DNA from: Deinococcus rubellus
Lineage (GTDB): Bacteria; Deinococcota; Deinococci; Deinococcales; Deinococcaceae
NCBI RefSeq assembly: GCF_025244745.1
Contig: NZ_CP104213.1
Span: 2,320,001-2,384,000 of the forward strand
Reading direction: 5' to 3'
DNA: 64,000 nt
Part shown: positions 9,925-17,169 of the stretch, one piece after another
Layout: every line of letters starts with the position of its first letter
How positions within the stretch are numbered: the first letter of the stretch is position 1
The notes under the pieces: generated by a model
The model's input: the letters and a program-made list of their open reading frames with translations, nothing else
What the model was told of the DNA's origin: nothing
The model's database searches: none
Made by a program: the position numbers and the translations under genes

Positions 9925-10494
9925 ATGCTGAACATTAAAAAACGATCTGACATTCGCCTTCAACACAAATCCAGCGCAAACAGGCCCCGCCGCTTCCGGC
10001 GTGGGATGGCCGGATTGAGCGGCGCGGCCCTGCTGAGCCTGGGCGGCCTGGCCCAGACCTTCACCCCGCTGCCTCTGCTGCCACAGTTGCCGGACAGCTT
10101 TATGACCCAGCGGGCCCTGCAGAGCGCCCTGGTGACGGAGACCGGCCTGGGCAGCGAGGTGGCGGTGGGGCGCGTGGCGGGCGCGAGCCGGACGGTGCGG
10201 GCCACCGCCTACAACAGCGAGGTCGGGCAGACCGACGCCAGCCCCTTCATCACTGCCACCGGCACACGGGTCCGGCCCGGCGTCATCGCCCTGAGCCGCG
10301 ATCTGCTGCGCGTTTTTCCTTACGGTACCCGCGTCACGCTGCGCGACAGCGCCGGGCTGCTCAATGGCCGGGTTTTCATCGTCGAGGACACCATGAACGT
10401 GCGCCTGGCCAACACCATTGACATCTGGATGGGCAGCCGCTCCCAGGCCATCCAGTGGGGTGCGCGCACCGTCCGCATCACCGCCCTCCGCTGA
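9925..10494 (+). CDS. Exported 3D-domain protein (copy 1)
   Basis: 189 residues. A basic N-terminus followed by GLSGAALLSLGGLAQTF suggests a signal sequence or membrane anchor. The C-terminal 100 residues (from about residue 90) form a 3D domain, a double-psi beta-barrel named for three conserved aspartates: VRATAYNSEVGQTDASPF..., TATGTRVRPGVIAL and VEDTMN..., IDIWMGS. 3D domains occur in MltA/RlpA-like cell-wall lytic enzymes and Rpf relatives. It is paralogous to the next gene, which carries a nearly identical C-terminal domain. Confidence 0.85.
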   Translation: MLNIKKRSDIRLQHKSSANRPRRFRRGMAGLSGAALLSLGGLAQTFTPLPLLPQLPDSFMTQRALQSALVTETGLGSEVAVGRVAGASRTVRATAYNSEVGQTDASPFITATGTRVRPGVIALSRDLLRVFPYGTRVTLRDSAGLLNGRVFIVEDTMNVRLANTIDIWMGSRSQAIQWGARTVRITALR

Positions 10495-10835
10495 GCCGAC
10501 GACCCGACCTTCAGGGCGGCTCCACTTTCTTCATGAGCGTAAGTGCACCGTCTTGGCCGTTGTTCTCACATTTGCGGGCTGAGCTGGTGTCCCCTTTTCA
10601 GAACTTTGTGTAAAATTCGTCAATTTTAATGAGAGCAGATACCTAATTTCCTTAGAGGGCGCACATCTCCCCTCTTTAGGCTTCGAGGTGCCGTGGTCAG
10701 GTCACGCGCCTGGCCGCTTTCTTTCTCGAATGACTTTTCTCTACGAACGATGTCTCCTCTCATGTTGACAGTGTTTGCTCTCGCTGGGCCAGATTCTGTT
10801 GATGGGTGGCCCCGCGACGAAAGCCAAGGAGCGGT
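10495..10835. other. Intergenic region between the two 3D-domain genes
   Basis: No supported gene. An AT-rich patch at about 10600-10640 and a consensus -35 hexamer TTGACA at 10765-10770 suggest a separate promoter for the second copy, but no good -10 is seen at 17 bp. A Shine-Dalgarno AAGGAG precedes the GTG at 10836. Confidence 0.35.
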
Positions 10836-11903
10836 GTGCTGAAAACGATGCATCTGGTGGGCGTATTCACGCTCGGTTTCACAGGTTTCGGGGCCGCGCA
10901 GAGCGCTCAGGCCACTGTTCCCAGCTTCGCCCCCAAGCAAGCTCCCGCGCAGGCAAATGGCGGCGCGGCGCTCAACCTGGGCAGCAGCCTGACCCAGCAA
11001 CTCGCCCGCGCCGCCCTGCTGCTGCACGCCCAGGCACCGCTGTGGTCGGGGACGTCCGGCAGCGAGGCGGCTCCAGTGCATCCGAAGACTGATTCCAAAG
11101 CCGCGCCTGCCCCAATCAGGCCCGCCCCGGCAGTCAGCCGCGCCGCCACCACCCCCGCAGCTGTGGACCTCAACCTCACGGCACTGCCGCACCTGCCCGG
11201 CTCGGCCCTGATCGAGCAGGTGGTCCGCGACGCCACCGCCGTAGCGCCTGCCACGCCGAAGCTGGTGGCAGTGCAAACAGCGCCCACCCAGACACTGGTT
11301 CAGGCGGCTCCCGCCAAACCCGCTGCGCCCAGGCCACAGTCAGTGGCCCAGCCCGTTCAGAATCAGGCCGCTCAGCAGGCGGCCCAGGTCAAGGCAGCTC
11401 AAAGTCAGGCCGCGCAAGCCAGGGCAGCTCAAGTCAAAGCGGCTCAGGCGAAGACAGCACAATTCCAGGCGGCGCAGGTCAAAGTGGCCCAGTTGAAAGC
11501 AGCCCAAGCGAAGGCAGCGCAGCTCAAGGCCGCTCAGGTCATGGCCAGCCAATCGCCCGTAACGCGGCCCAGCACCGCTGTCTCCAGCGGGGTCAGCCGG
11601 GTGGTCCGGGCCACCGCCTACAGCAGCGACGTGGGCCAGACCGACAGCAGCCCGTTCATCACCGCCACCGGCACGCGGGTCCGCCCCGGCGTCATCGCCC
11701 TGAGCCGCGATCTGCTGCGTGTCTTTCCTTACGGCAGCCGCGTCACGCTGCGCGACAGTGCTGGCCTGCTGAGTGGCCGCACCTTTATCGTCGAGGACAC
11801 CATGAACGTGCGCCTGTCCAACACCATCGACATCTGGATGGGCAGCCGAGGCCAGGCCATCCAGTGGGGCGCGCGCAGCGTCAGCATCAGTAGCGCTCGC
11901 TGA
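10836..11903 (+). CDS. Exported 3D-domain protein with Ala/Gln pentapeptide repeats (copy 2)
   Basis: 355 residues from a GTG start at 10836, chosen because AAGGAG precedes it and the product then begins with a clean signal peptide (MHLVGVFTLGFTGF, cleavage near AQSAQA). A long alanine/proline/glutamine-rich linker contains about ten x-A-A-Q-x pentapeptides (KAAQS QAAQA RAAQV...). The last 100 residues are a 3D double-psi barrel almost identical to copy 1. A likely role is binding or hydrolysis of cell-wall glycan, with the linker spanning the thick deinococcal wall. A longer GTG start at 10806 is possible but would bury the signal peptide. Confidence 0.82.
   Translation: MLKTMHLVGVFTLGFTGFGAAQSAQATVPSFAPKQAPAQANGGAALNLGSSLTQQLARAALLLHAQAPLWSGTSGSEAAPVHPKTDSKAAPAPIRPAPAVSRAATTPAAVDLNLTALPHLPGSALIEQVVRDATAVAPATPKLVAVQTAPTQTLVQAAPAKPAAPRPQSVAQPVQNQAAQQAAQVKAAQSQAAQARAAQVKAAQAKTAQFQAAQVKVAQLKAAQAKAAQLKAAQVMASQSPVTRPSTAVSSGVSRVVRATAYSSDVGQTDSSPFITATGTRVRPGVIALSRDLLRVFPYGSRVTLRDSAGLLSGRTFIVEDTMNVRLSNTIDIWMGSRGQAIQWGARSVSISSAR
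11364..11550 (+). repeat. Pentapeptide-coding repeat (x-A-A-Q-x)
   Basis: About ten 15-bp imperfect units encode KAAQS, QAAQA, RAAQV, KAAQA, KTAQF, QAAQV, KVAQL, KAAQA, KAAQL, KAAQV. The five-residue period does not fit a heptad coiled coil; it resembles an extended wall-spanning linker. Confidence 0.75.
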
Positions 11904-11918
11904 GAACAGGCAGGAGTC

Positions 11919-11966
11919 AGGGCTGACCGGGCCGGGAAGGGCGCTCGGCCAGCCCTGCCCGTTTCC
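11919..11966. terminator. Hairpin terminator between convergent genes
   Basis: AGGGCTGACCG (11919-11929) pairs with CGGCCAGCCCT (11946-11956) with one mismatch; GCCCGTTTCC follows. Confidence 0.5.
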
Positions 11967-11995
11967 GATTCACAACCCCGCCCTGGGCAGCAGCC

Positions 11996-12712
11996 TCAGG
12001 GCGCGGCAGTCAACGTCTGGGCCACCGGCGGCGACTGCGCCAGCCGTCCGTCGAGCAGATTGATTTGCCGGTCCGCCAGTGCCGCCAGCCGCTCGTCGTG
12101 CGTCACCAGCAGCACGCCCGAGCCGTACTCGCGGGCCAGCCCGATCATCAACCGGGCCACCCGGTCCGCATTGGCCCTGTCCAGGCTGCCGGTGGGTTCG
12201 TCGGCCAGCAAGGCAGCGGGGCGGGCCATCAGGGCGCGGGCCACCGCCAGGCGCTGGCGTTCGCCGCCGCTGAGCACGTCCGGGTACGCCTGGCCGCGTC
12301 CGACGAGGCCCACCTGGGTTAGCAGTTCCTCGGCCCGCCCGGTCAGGTCCTCGCCCAGAATCAGGCCTGGCACCAGCAGATTGCCCAGCACCGTCAAATC
12401 AGGCAGCAGGTAATGGTGCTGAAAGACCAGCCCCAGCGCCCGCACCCGCCGACTGGCCCTGGCCTCGACACTGAGCTGATCGACTCGCACACCTTCCCAG
12501 TAAATGGCTCCACCGCTGGGCTGGCCCAGACCGCCGAGCAGGTGCAGCAACGTGCTCTTGCCACTGCCCGAAGGTCCGGTCACGGCCACCACCTCGCCGC
12601 GCGCCACCTCCAGACTCACCCCATGCAGCACCGTCGTCTCGCCGAACGCCTGAGAGATGTTCACGGCGCTCAGGGCGGATAGAGAGACGGGTTCGGGCGT
12701 GGTCTGGGTCAC
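11996..12712 (-). CDS. ABC transporter ATP-binding protein, LolD/MacB type
   Basis: 238 residues. Walker A is GPSGSGKST, the Q-loop lies in LVFQHHYLLPDLT, the ABC signature is LSGGERQRLAVARAL, Walker B is ALLADEPTGSLD and the H-loop is LVTHD. The QHHYLLPDLT and LLADEPTGSLD segments are typical of LolD/FtsE/MacB-class ATPases that power lipoprotein release or substrate efflux. No permease gene is adjacent, so the partner is elsewhere. The GTG start at 12712 is preferred because TACTAT lies seven nt upstream; an ATG at 12721 overlaps that hexamer. Confidence 0.88.
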   Translation of the reverse strand: MTQTTPEPVSLSALSAVNISQAFGETTVLHGVSLEVARGEVVAVTGPSGSGKSTLLHLLGGLGQPSGGAIYWEGVRVDQLSVEARASRRVRALGLVFQHHYLLPDLTVLGNLLVPGLILGEDLTGRAEELLTQVGLVGRGQAYPDVLSGGERQRLAVARALMARPAALLADEPTGSLDRANADRVARLMIGLAREYGSGVLLVTHDERLAALADRQINLLDGRLAQSPPVAQTLTAAP

Positions 12713-12719
12713 GGCGCAC

Positions 12720-12725
12720 ATAGTA
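12720..12725 (-). promoter_or_regulatory. -10 element TACTAT, leaderless promoter
   Basis: Seven nt before the GTG at 12712 and overlapping the alternative ATG at 12721, which argues for the GTG as the true start. Confidence 0.5.
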
Positions 12726-13025
12726 GCAGGCGGGTCCGGGGCGGTCTGGAAAGCCACGAGCCGACCCACCTCCACGCAGCCCCAGACAGCCGACGTTGCG
12801 AGCATGAAGGGTCAGTTTCCGCTTTTGGAGTATCATCAGTAAGGTGCTCGTTTGAGGCTCAAGGGCTGGTCCCTTGCCTCCGCACGGATAAACTGGAAGA
12901 CCGGTTGTCCACCCACTCCCTGAAGCTTTTCGAGCGCCTTGCCTTCCCCATGGATTGTTTTCCGGTGGACTGCGCGGCGCTCTTCCCAACGGAGAAGAAG
13001 TTGAGAACACTATGAGTAGATCAAT
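12726..13025. other. Intergenic region upstream of the VanW-family gene
   Basis: No gene is supported. A five-codon frame starting at ATG 13012 ends just before the gene start at 13026 and could be a minimal leader peptide. No strong hairpin seen. Confidence 0.35.
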
Positions 13026-14795
13026 ATGAGTAACGTCAAAGCATGGATTATCGGCGGCGCGGCCATCGCCATCCTGGGCGGCGCACTGGCCCTCGGCGTG
13101 GCGGTCAACGAGGGTCGCCTGCCTGCCCAGACACAGGTGGGCGGCGTGGACGTGGGCGGTCTGAATCAGGATGAGGCAGCAGCCAAGGTGCAGACGGCCC
13201 TCAAATCGCCCACCATCCGGGTGAGCCTGGCAGCAGCCGATGTGCAGGCCAGCACCACTCCGGCAGCGACCCCAGCGAAGCCCACCGCCACCAATCCCAG
13301 GGCCGCCAGCACCCAGAGCTGGACGCTCGACGCGGGCAAGCTCGGCTACAGCGCCGACGTGAGCGGGAGTGTGGCTGCTGCCTTCAGCGCCGCCGACCAG
13401 CGCAACCTGATCGAGAAGGTGCAGGACCTGGCCGGACAGCGCAGCGCCCAGAGCTATCCGCTTAAAGTCAGTGTGGATGCCGCCGTCGCCAGCAAGACAC
13501 TGGCCGCCCTGAGCGCCGATCTCAACACCGCGCCCAAAAGCGGCAAGATCTTCTTCGACAAGACCCGCTACGCCCTGACGCCGGACGTGCCGGGCCAGAA
13601 GGTGGATGTGGACGCGGCAGCCCAGGCGTTCGCCGCCGACCCGTCGCAGCGCGATTTGAGCCTGACTGTCGTGCCCTGGACCTCACCCGACAGCGCCGCC
13701 AGGTTACAGGCCCAGGTCGACAGGGGCAACGCCCTGCTGCGCCCGCTGACGGTGCAACTCGGAACGAGCCAGCGCAGCGGTGTGCTGAGCGCCTTACAGG
13801 TCGCCAACCTGTTCTGGGTGCGGCCCGGCGACCTCGAAATCGACCGGGCTGCCATGAAGCGCAGCCTGAAGACCCTCAGCGGCTACCTCGACAACCCGGC
13901 CCAGGACGCCCGCTACGAGCGTCAGGGCAGCAAGCTGGTGCGGGTCAAGGAACAGCCGGGATTGATCATCGATCAGACAGCGGCGCTGCAACTGCTGAGT
14001 AAAGCAGTCCTCGATCCCAGCGTCAAAACCCTCAGTCTGCCAAGCAAGGTGGCCCAGCCGACCATCACGGTGGCGGCGCTGCCCGACCCCAACAAACTGA
14101 CCCTGATCACCACTGGAGTCAGCACCTACTACCACTCCAGCCCTGAGCGGCGCACCAACGTCGCCAACGCTGCCGCCAAGATCGACGGCGCGGTGGTTGC
14201 GGCAGGCGGCACCTTCAGCTTCCTCGACACCCTGGGCAGCATCAGCGAGGGCAACGGCTTCGTCGGCGGGCTGATCATCAGCGGCGGGCGCACCGTGGAC
14301 GGCCTGGGCGGCGGCGTGTGTCAGGTGTCCACCACCACCTTCCGGGCCCTGTATCAGTCAGGTATGCCCATCGTGGAGCGCAACCAGCACTCTTACCGGG
14401 TCGGCTACTACGAGCCGCAGGTGGGCTTCGAGGCGGCGGTGTACGATCCCGGCGTCGATCTCAAGATGAAAAACGACACCGGCGGCACGGTGCTGATCCG
14501 CACCGTCAACAATGATGCCAAGAGCACTCTGGAGGTGCAGGTCTGGGGCGTGCCGCAAAGCCGCCGCGTGAATGTTTCGGGGGCCACCATCCTCAGCAGC
14601 ACGCCGCACCCTGCGCCCAAGTTCATCGTCAATCCCAATCTGCCACGTGGCGCGAGCAAGCAGGTGGACTGGGCTGCCAACGGCTACGACCTCTACATCA
14701 CCCGCACCATCAAAGACGCGTCCGGCGTGCGCAGCGACAAGGTCGAGACCGTCTACAAGCCCTGGCAGGCGGTTTACGAGCGCGGCCCGAGCTGA
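13026..14795 (+). CDS. VanW-family exported protein with peptidoglycan-binding-like domains
   Basis: 589 residues. An N-terminal hydrophobic segment (IIGGAAIAILGGALALGVAV) is a signal anchor. Residues 35-360 contain two copies of the YoaR/PG-binding-4-like region (VGGVDVGGLNQDEAAAKV starts the first). Residues about 365-520 are the VanW domain: YYHSSPERRTNVANAA, FSFLDTLG, GGGVCQVSTTTFRAL, ERNQHSYRVGYY. VanW proteins are associated with glycopeptide resistance loci and the cell envelope, but their reaction is unknown. An extracytoplasmic wall-associated role is inferred. A strong terminator follows. Confidence 0.88.
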   Translation: MSNVKAWIIGGAAIAILGGALALGVAVNEGRLPAQTQVGGVDVGGLNQDEAAAKVQTALKSPTIRVSLAAADVQASTTPAATPAKPTATNPRAASTQSWTLDAGKLGYSADVSGSVAAAFSAADQRNLIEKVQDLAGQRSAQSYPLKVSVDAAVASKTLAALSADLNTAPKSGKIFFDKTRYALTPDVPGQKVDVDAAAQAFAADPSQRDLSLTVVPWTSPDSAARLQAQVDRGNALLRPLTVQLGTSQRSGVLSALQVANLFWVRPGDLEIDRAAMKRSLKTLSGYLDNPAQDARYERQGSKLVRVKEQPGLIIDQTAALQLLSKAVLDPSVKTLSLPSKVAQPTITVAALPDPNKLTLITTGVSTYYHSSPERRTNVANAAAKIDGAVVAAGGTFSFLDTLGSISEGNGFVGGLIISGGRTVDGLGGGVCQVSTTTFRALYQSGMPIVERNQHSYRVGYYEPQVGFEAAVYDPGVDLKMKNDTGGTVLIRTVNNDAKSTLEVQVWGVPQSRRVNVSGATILSSTPHPAPKFIVNPNLPRGASKQVDWAANGYDLYITRTIKDASGVRSDKVETVYKPWQAVYERGPS

Positions 14796-14810
14796 GGGAA
14801 AACGGGCTGG

Positions 14811-14842
14811 GCGGGTCACTCACTTCGGGGTGGCCCGCTTTT
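14811..14842 (+). terminator. Rho-independent terminator
   Basis: GCGGGTCAC (14811-14819) pairs with GTGGCCCGC (14830-14838, one G-T pair), followed by TTTTCT. It ends the VanW-family gene, immediately before the IS605-type element. Confidence 0.75.
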
Positions 14843-14844
14843 CT

Positions 14845-15000
14845 ATTCGCTGACTCTCCCCAGGCCTAAAGGCCGGGGGTTCTTGAAGTGTTGAGCTTCA
14901 AGTGACGCGAAAAGTGCGGCGCGAACCGAACACCCCTCACGGGGGGAGCCATGACCCCGACTACAGGTTTCCCGAAGGAATCCAGATACTTTGCACGGAT
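14845..15000 (-). ncRNA. Predicted omega RNA (reRNA) of the TnpB element
   Basis: By analogy with ISDra2, the guide RNA should comprise the 3-prime end of tnpB plus the right end, with the guide read from flanking DNA just below 14858. Two hairpins are visible here: CTTGAAG/CTTCAAG at about 14883-14903 and the end hairpin at 14858-14878. Boundaries are inferred only. Confidence 0.4.
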
Positions 15001-16125
15001 ATTAATCGCACCCACGGCGTCCCTATCGCACACGTAACCGCACTTGCACTTGTACGTCCGGCCTCTCGGCTTATGACGCGCAGCGCACTGCGGGCAGGTT
15101 TGCGAGGTGTACGCCTCGTCCATCAGCACGGCCTGCATTCCCAGTCGCTGACTCTTATAGGTAACCATCTGGCGGAACTTGCCAAACGACCACCCGTGCA
15201 GCTTCTGGTTCGCTTTCGCGCCGTATTGCATAGATTTGCGGATGTCTCTGATGTCGCCAATAACGACGGTTTGCACGCCCTGGTTGTACAGCGTGGAAAC
15301 AAGGTGGCTACTCTGCTTGTGCTGAATGTCTCTGATCTGATGATCGATTTGGCGAGTCATGCGCCTCTTGGCACGGATGAGCTTCTTACGACGGCGACTA
15401 CTGGGTTGCTTTCCGTTCCCCTTTCCGGTTTTGGAAATCTTGGCGTCGAGTTTGGCGATGACCTTGGCCCGGTAGCGCGACTTACTCCGCGCCAAACGCC
15501 CGGAGTAGATCGTGGCCTTCTCGCCGTCGTAGACAGTGGCGGTTCGGAGTTCGCCCTGATCGATCGCCGCCACACCGTTTCCCAGCACGTGTCCCGCCTG
15601 GGCCTCGTAGACAGCCCGGACCTCGTACCCTCCGGTCTTCTTCCAGCCGATCTCTACCATGTCCGGCAAATCATGCGTCCAAGGAAGAATGACATTCTCG
15701 CTGCTTTTTCCGGTAGAGAGGATGAGATGGCTGTCCTTGAGGCGAATCCCCGACGATTTCCAGGTGATCTTGTAGTACCACTTGCGCCGCCGGGGGTACT
15801 TGGCCTTCTGATCCCCCTTCTTCTTGCGTTCGTTCGCGCTCTTGATCGACGAATAGAAGTTGCCAACGATAGCGCCGCAGGTGTGGGAGTGGAGCAGCCC
15901 ATCAGGGTCTTTGGGGCAGAGCGCTTCCATGCCGTACTGCGAAAGGAAGACGGGCTTGCGGCCATTCTTGCCATTTCCGGTCTTGCGGAGAATGCGCCAG
16001 TAGGCGACGAGGACCTGCGTATACAACTGACCCGAAGCGTGGGACAACTGGTCTAGAAGTTTGCTCTTGGGCAAGGCGGCTTTGCGGACAAACCGCTGGA
16101 CATCCCGCCTGGGCTTCTTAGGCAT
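14866..16125 (-). CDS. tnpB: TnpB RNA-guided nuclease of the IS605 element, atypical RuvC-II
   Basis: 419 residues. RuvC-I has D189 in AAIDQGELRTA; a basic bridge (RRRKKLIRAKRRM) follows. The RuvC-II position reads VVIGDIRD, where the usual glutamate is replaced by G290 followed by D291. The zinc ribbon is CPQC (344-347) and CKC (360-362), and RuvC-III is CDRDAVGAINI. A glutamate at 337 (DEAYTSQTC) may substitute. TnpB proteins cut DNA guided by a right-end RNA (omega/reRNA) and retain the transposon at donor sites. The stop codon lies inside the right-end hairpin. The start overlaps tnpA by 8 nt. Confidence 0.88.
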   Translation of the reverse strand: MPKKPRRDVQRFVRKAALPKSKLLDQLSHASGQLYTQVLVAYWRILRKTGNGKNGRKPVFLSQYGMEALCPKDPDGLLHSHTCGAIVGNFYSSIKSANERKKKGDQKAKYPRRRKWYYKITWKSSGIRLKDSHLILSTGKSSENVILPWTHDLPDMVEIGWKKTGGYEVRAVYEAQAGHVLGNGVAAIDQGELRTATVYDGEKATIYSGRLARSKSRYRAKVIAKLDAKISKTGKGNGKQPSSRRRKKLIRAKRRMTRQIDHQIRDIQHKQSSHLVSTLYNQGVQTVVIGDIRDIRKSMQYGAKANQKLHGWSFGKFRQMVTYKSQRLGMQAVLMDEAYTSQTCPQCAARHKPRGRTYKCKCGYVCDRDAVGAINIRAKYLDSFGKPVVGVMAPPVRGVRFAPHFSRHLKLNTSRTPGL

Positions 16126-16543
16126 GCTTCTGGTCCTCCACGTACTGCTTCACGATTTCCAGCGGTGCGCCGCCAACGGTAGCGACGAAATAACTGTTCG
16201 TCCAGAGGGTCGGAAGCCGCGATTTCAGCCACGGGAACTCTGAGCGCAGCAGGCGACTGGAACGGCCTTTTGCCAGCTTGACGAGCTTATGGATACCAAA
16301 CTGAGGATCTACCTGCACCAAAAGATGAACATGATCCGGCATGATCTCCAGCGCCATGAGATCGCATTCCATTTCTGTTACCACGTCCGCAAGAATCATT
16401 TTCAGGCGTTCATCTACTCCATCCACCAACACTGCACGTCGGTATTTCGGCGTCCAAACAACGTGATAGAGACAGCGGTACACCACATTGGATTTGGATT
16501 TGTAGTTGACCTTAAACTCACTCACGAGGGAATTATATAGCAT
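16118..16543 (-). CDS. tnpA: IS200-type Y1 transposase TnpA
   Basis: About 141 residues from the ATG at 16543 (an alternative GTG lies at 16525). YRCLYHVVWTPKYR is the family N-terminal signature, the HUH motif is PDHVHLLV, and the catalytic tyrosine is in EIVKQYVEDQK. TnpA is a dimeric single-strand DNA transposase that cuts and joins the element ends as circles. It overlaps tnpB by 8 nt. No Shine-Dalgarno precedes either start, so the exact N-terminus is uncertain. All catalytic residues are intact, so the element may be active. Confidence 0.9.
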   Translation of the reverse strand: MLYNSLVSEFKVNYKSKSNVVYRCLYHVVWTPKYRRAVLVDGVDERLKMILADVVTEMECDLMALEIMPDHVHLLVQVDPQFGIHKLVKLAKGRSSRLLRSEFPWLKSRLPTLWTNSYFVATVGGAPLEIVKQYVEDQKHA

Positions 16544-16637
16544 GAATCTAGATAACGCGACAAGCAAAGACAAAGCCCTGCAGACAGTGCAGGGCAACCA
16601 ACTCACCCCATCCCTAAAGGGAGGGGCTTTGCGTCGC

Positions 16638-17156
16638 TTATTCGGTCAACTCAGGGCAGTAGCGCTGATCGGCCAGCACCACCGACGTTTCGATCTGCCG
16701 CTCCGGGATGGTCCAGAATTTTCTGAGCAGCCGGGTTTTCTCAGTTTCCGAGACCAGTACAAAACCGTGTTTCTGATAAAACCGGATGGCCCAGGCAGCG
16801 GCCTGCCAGGTGCCGATCAGGATGGGCTGCCCTTCATCGGCAATCAGGTCCGCGAGCAGCAACGCCCCGATGCCCCGGCTCCGGTGGTCGGTACGGACGT
16901 AGGCGTGCCTGATCAGTTTCACCTCGCCTCTGTCCTGTATGCCCATCACGCCGATGACCCCATTGCCCACACCACCGCCGTTATCGACAAAGCAGCGGAA
17001 CCGGACGCCCTCCGCCATCTGCCCGGCCAGTTCCGATTCGCTCATGTACGGCTCGTGCCAGCGGTCCGCCGGAATGATACCCCGGTACGCCTCGGCAGCG
17101 TCGTTGATGACGGCGTGGATCGCCGGGAAATCGTCAGCGACAGCGTCCCTGATCAC
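16638..17156 (-). CDS. GNAT-family N-acetyltransferase
   Basis: 172 residues, GTG start. The acetyl-CoA loop is HRSRGIGALLL (motif A, Q/RxxGxG/A), and the C-terminal AIRFYQKHGFVLV is motif B, in the order normal for GNAT enzymes. The substrate is unknown. It starts 13 nt after the LacI-type regulator gene stops, so the two are probably cotranscribed. The IS605 element was inserted just past its stop codon. Confidence 0.85.
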   Translation of the reverse strand: MIRDAVADDFPAIHAVINDAAEAYRGIIPADRWHEPYMSESELAGQMAEGVRFRCFVDNGGGVGNGVIGVMGIQDRGEVKLIRHAYVRTDHRSRGIGALLLADLIADEGQPILIGTWQAAAWAIRFYQKHGFVLVSETEKTRLLRKFWTIPERQIETSVVLADQRYCPELTE

Positions 17157-17169
17157 AGCCCTTCCCTGA

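Larger units (their letters stand above)
14858..16626 (-). mobile_element. IS200/IS605-family insertion sequence (tnpA + tnpB)
   Basis: The element reads on the minus strand: left end at about 16626, tnpA, tnpB, right end at about 14858. Subterminal hairpins with the same design mark both ends: CCCC-a-GGCCT-aa-AGGCC-g-GGGG at 14858-14878 and CCCC-a-TCCCT-aa-AGGGA-g-GGGG at 16606-16626. Such single-strand hairpins are what Y1 transposases recognise. Exact cleavage sites were not determined and lie slightly outside these coordinates. It sits between the VanW-gene terminator and the 3-prime end of a GNAT gene. Confidence 0.85.

Noticed and set aside
13012..13026. Five-codon leader peptide before the VanW-family gene as a regulatory element
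   Set aside because: Too short to distinguish from chance. No attenuator or codon bias supports it.
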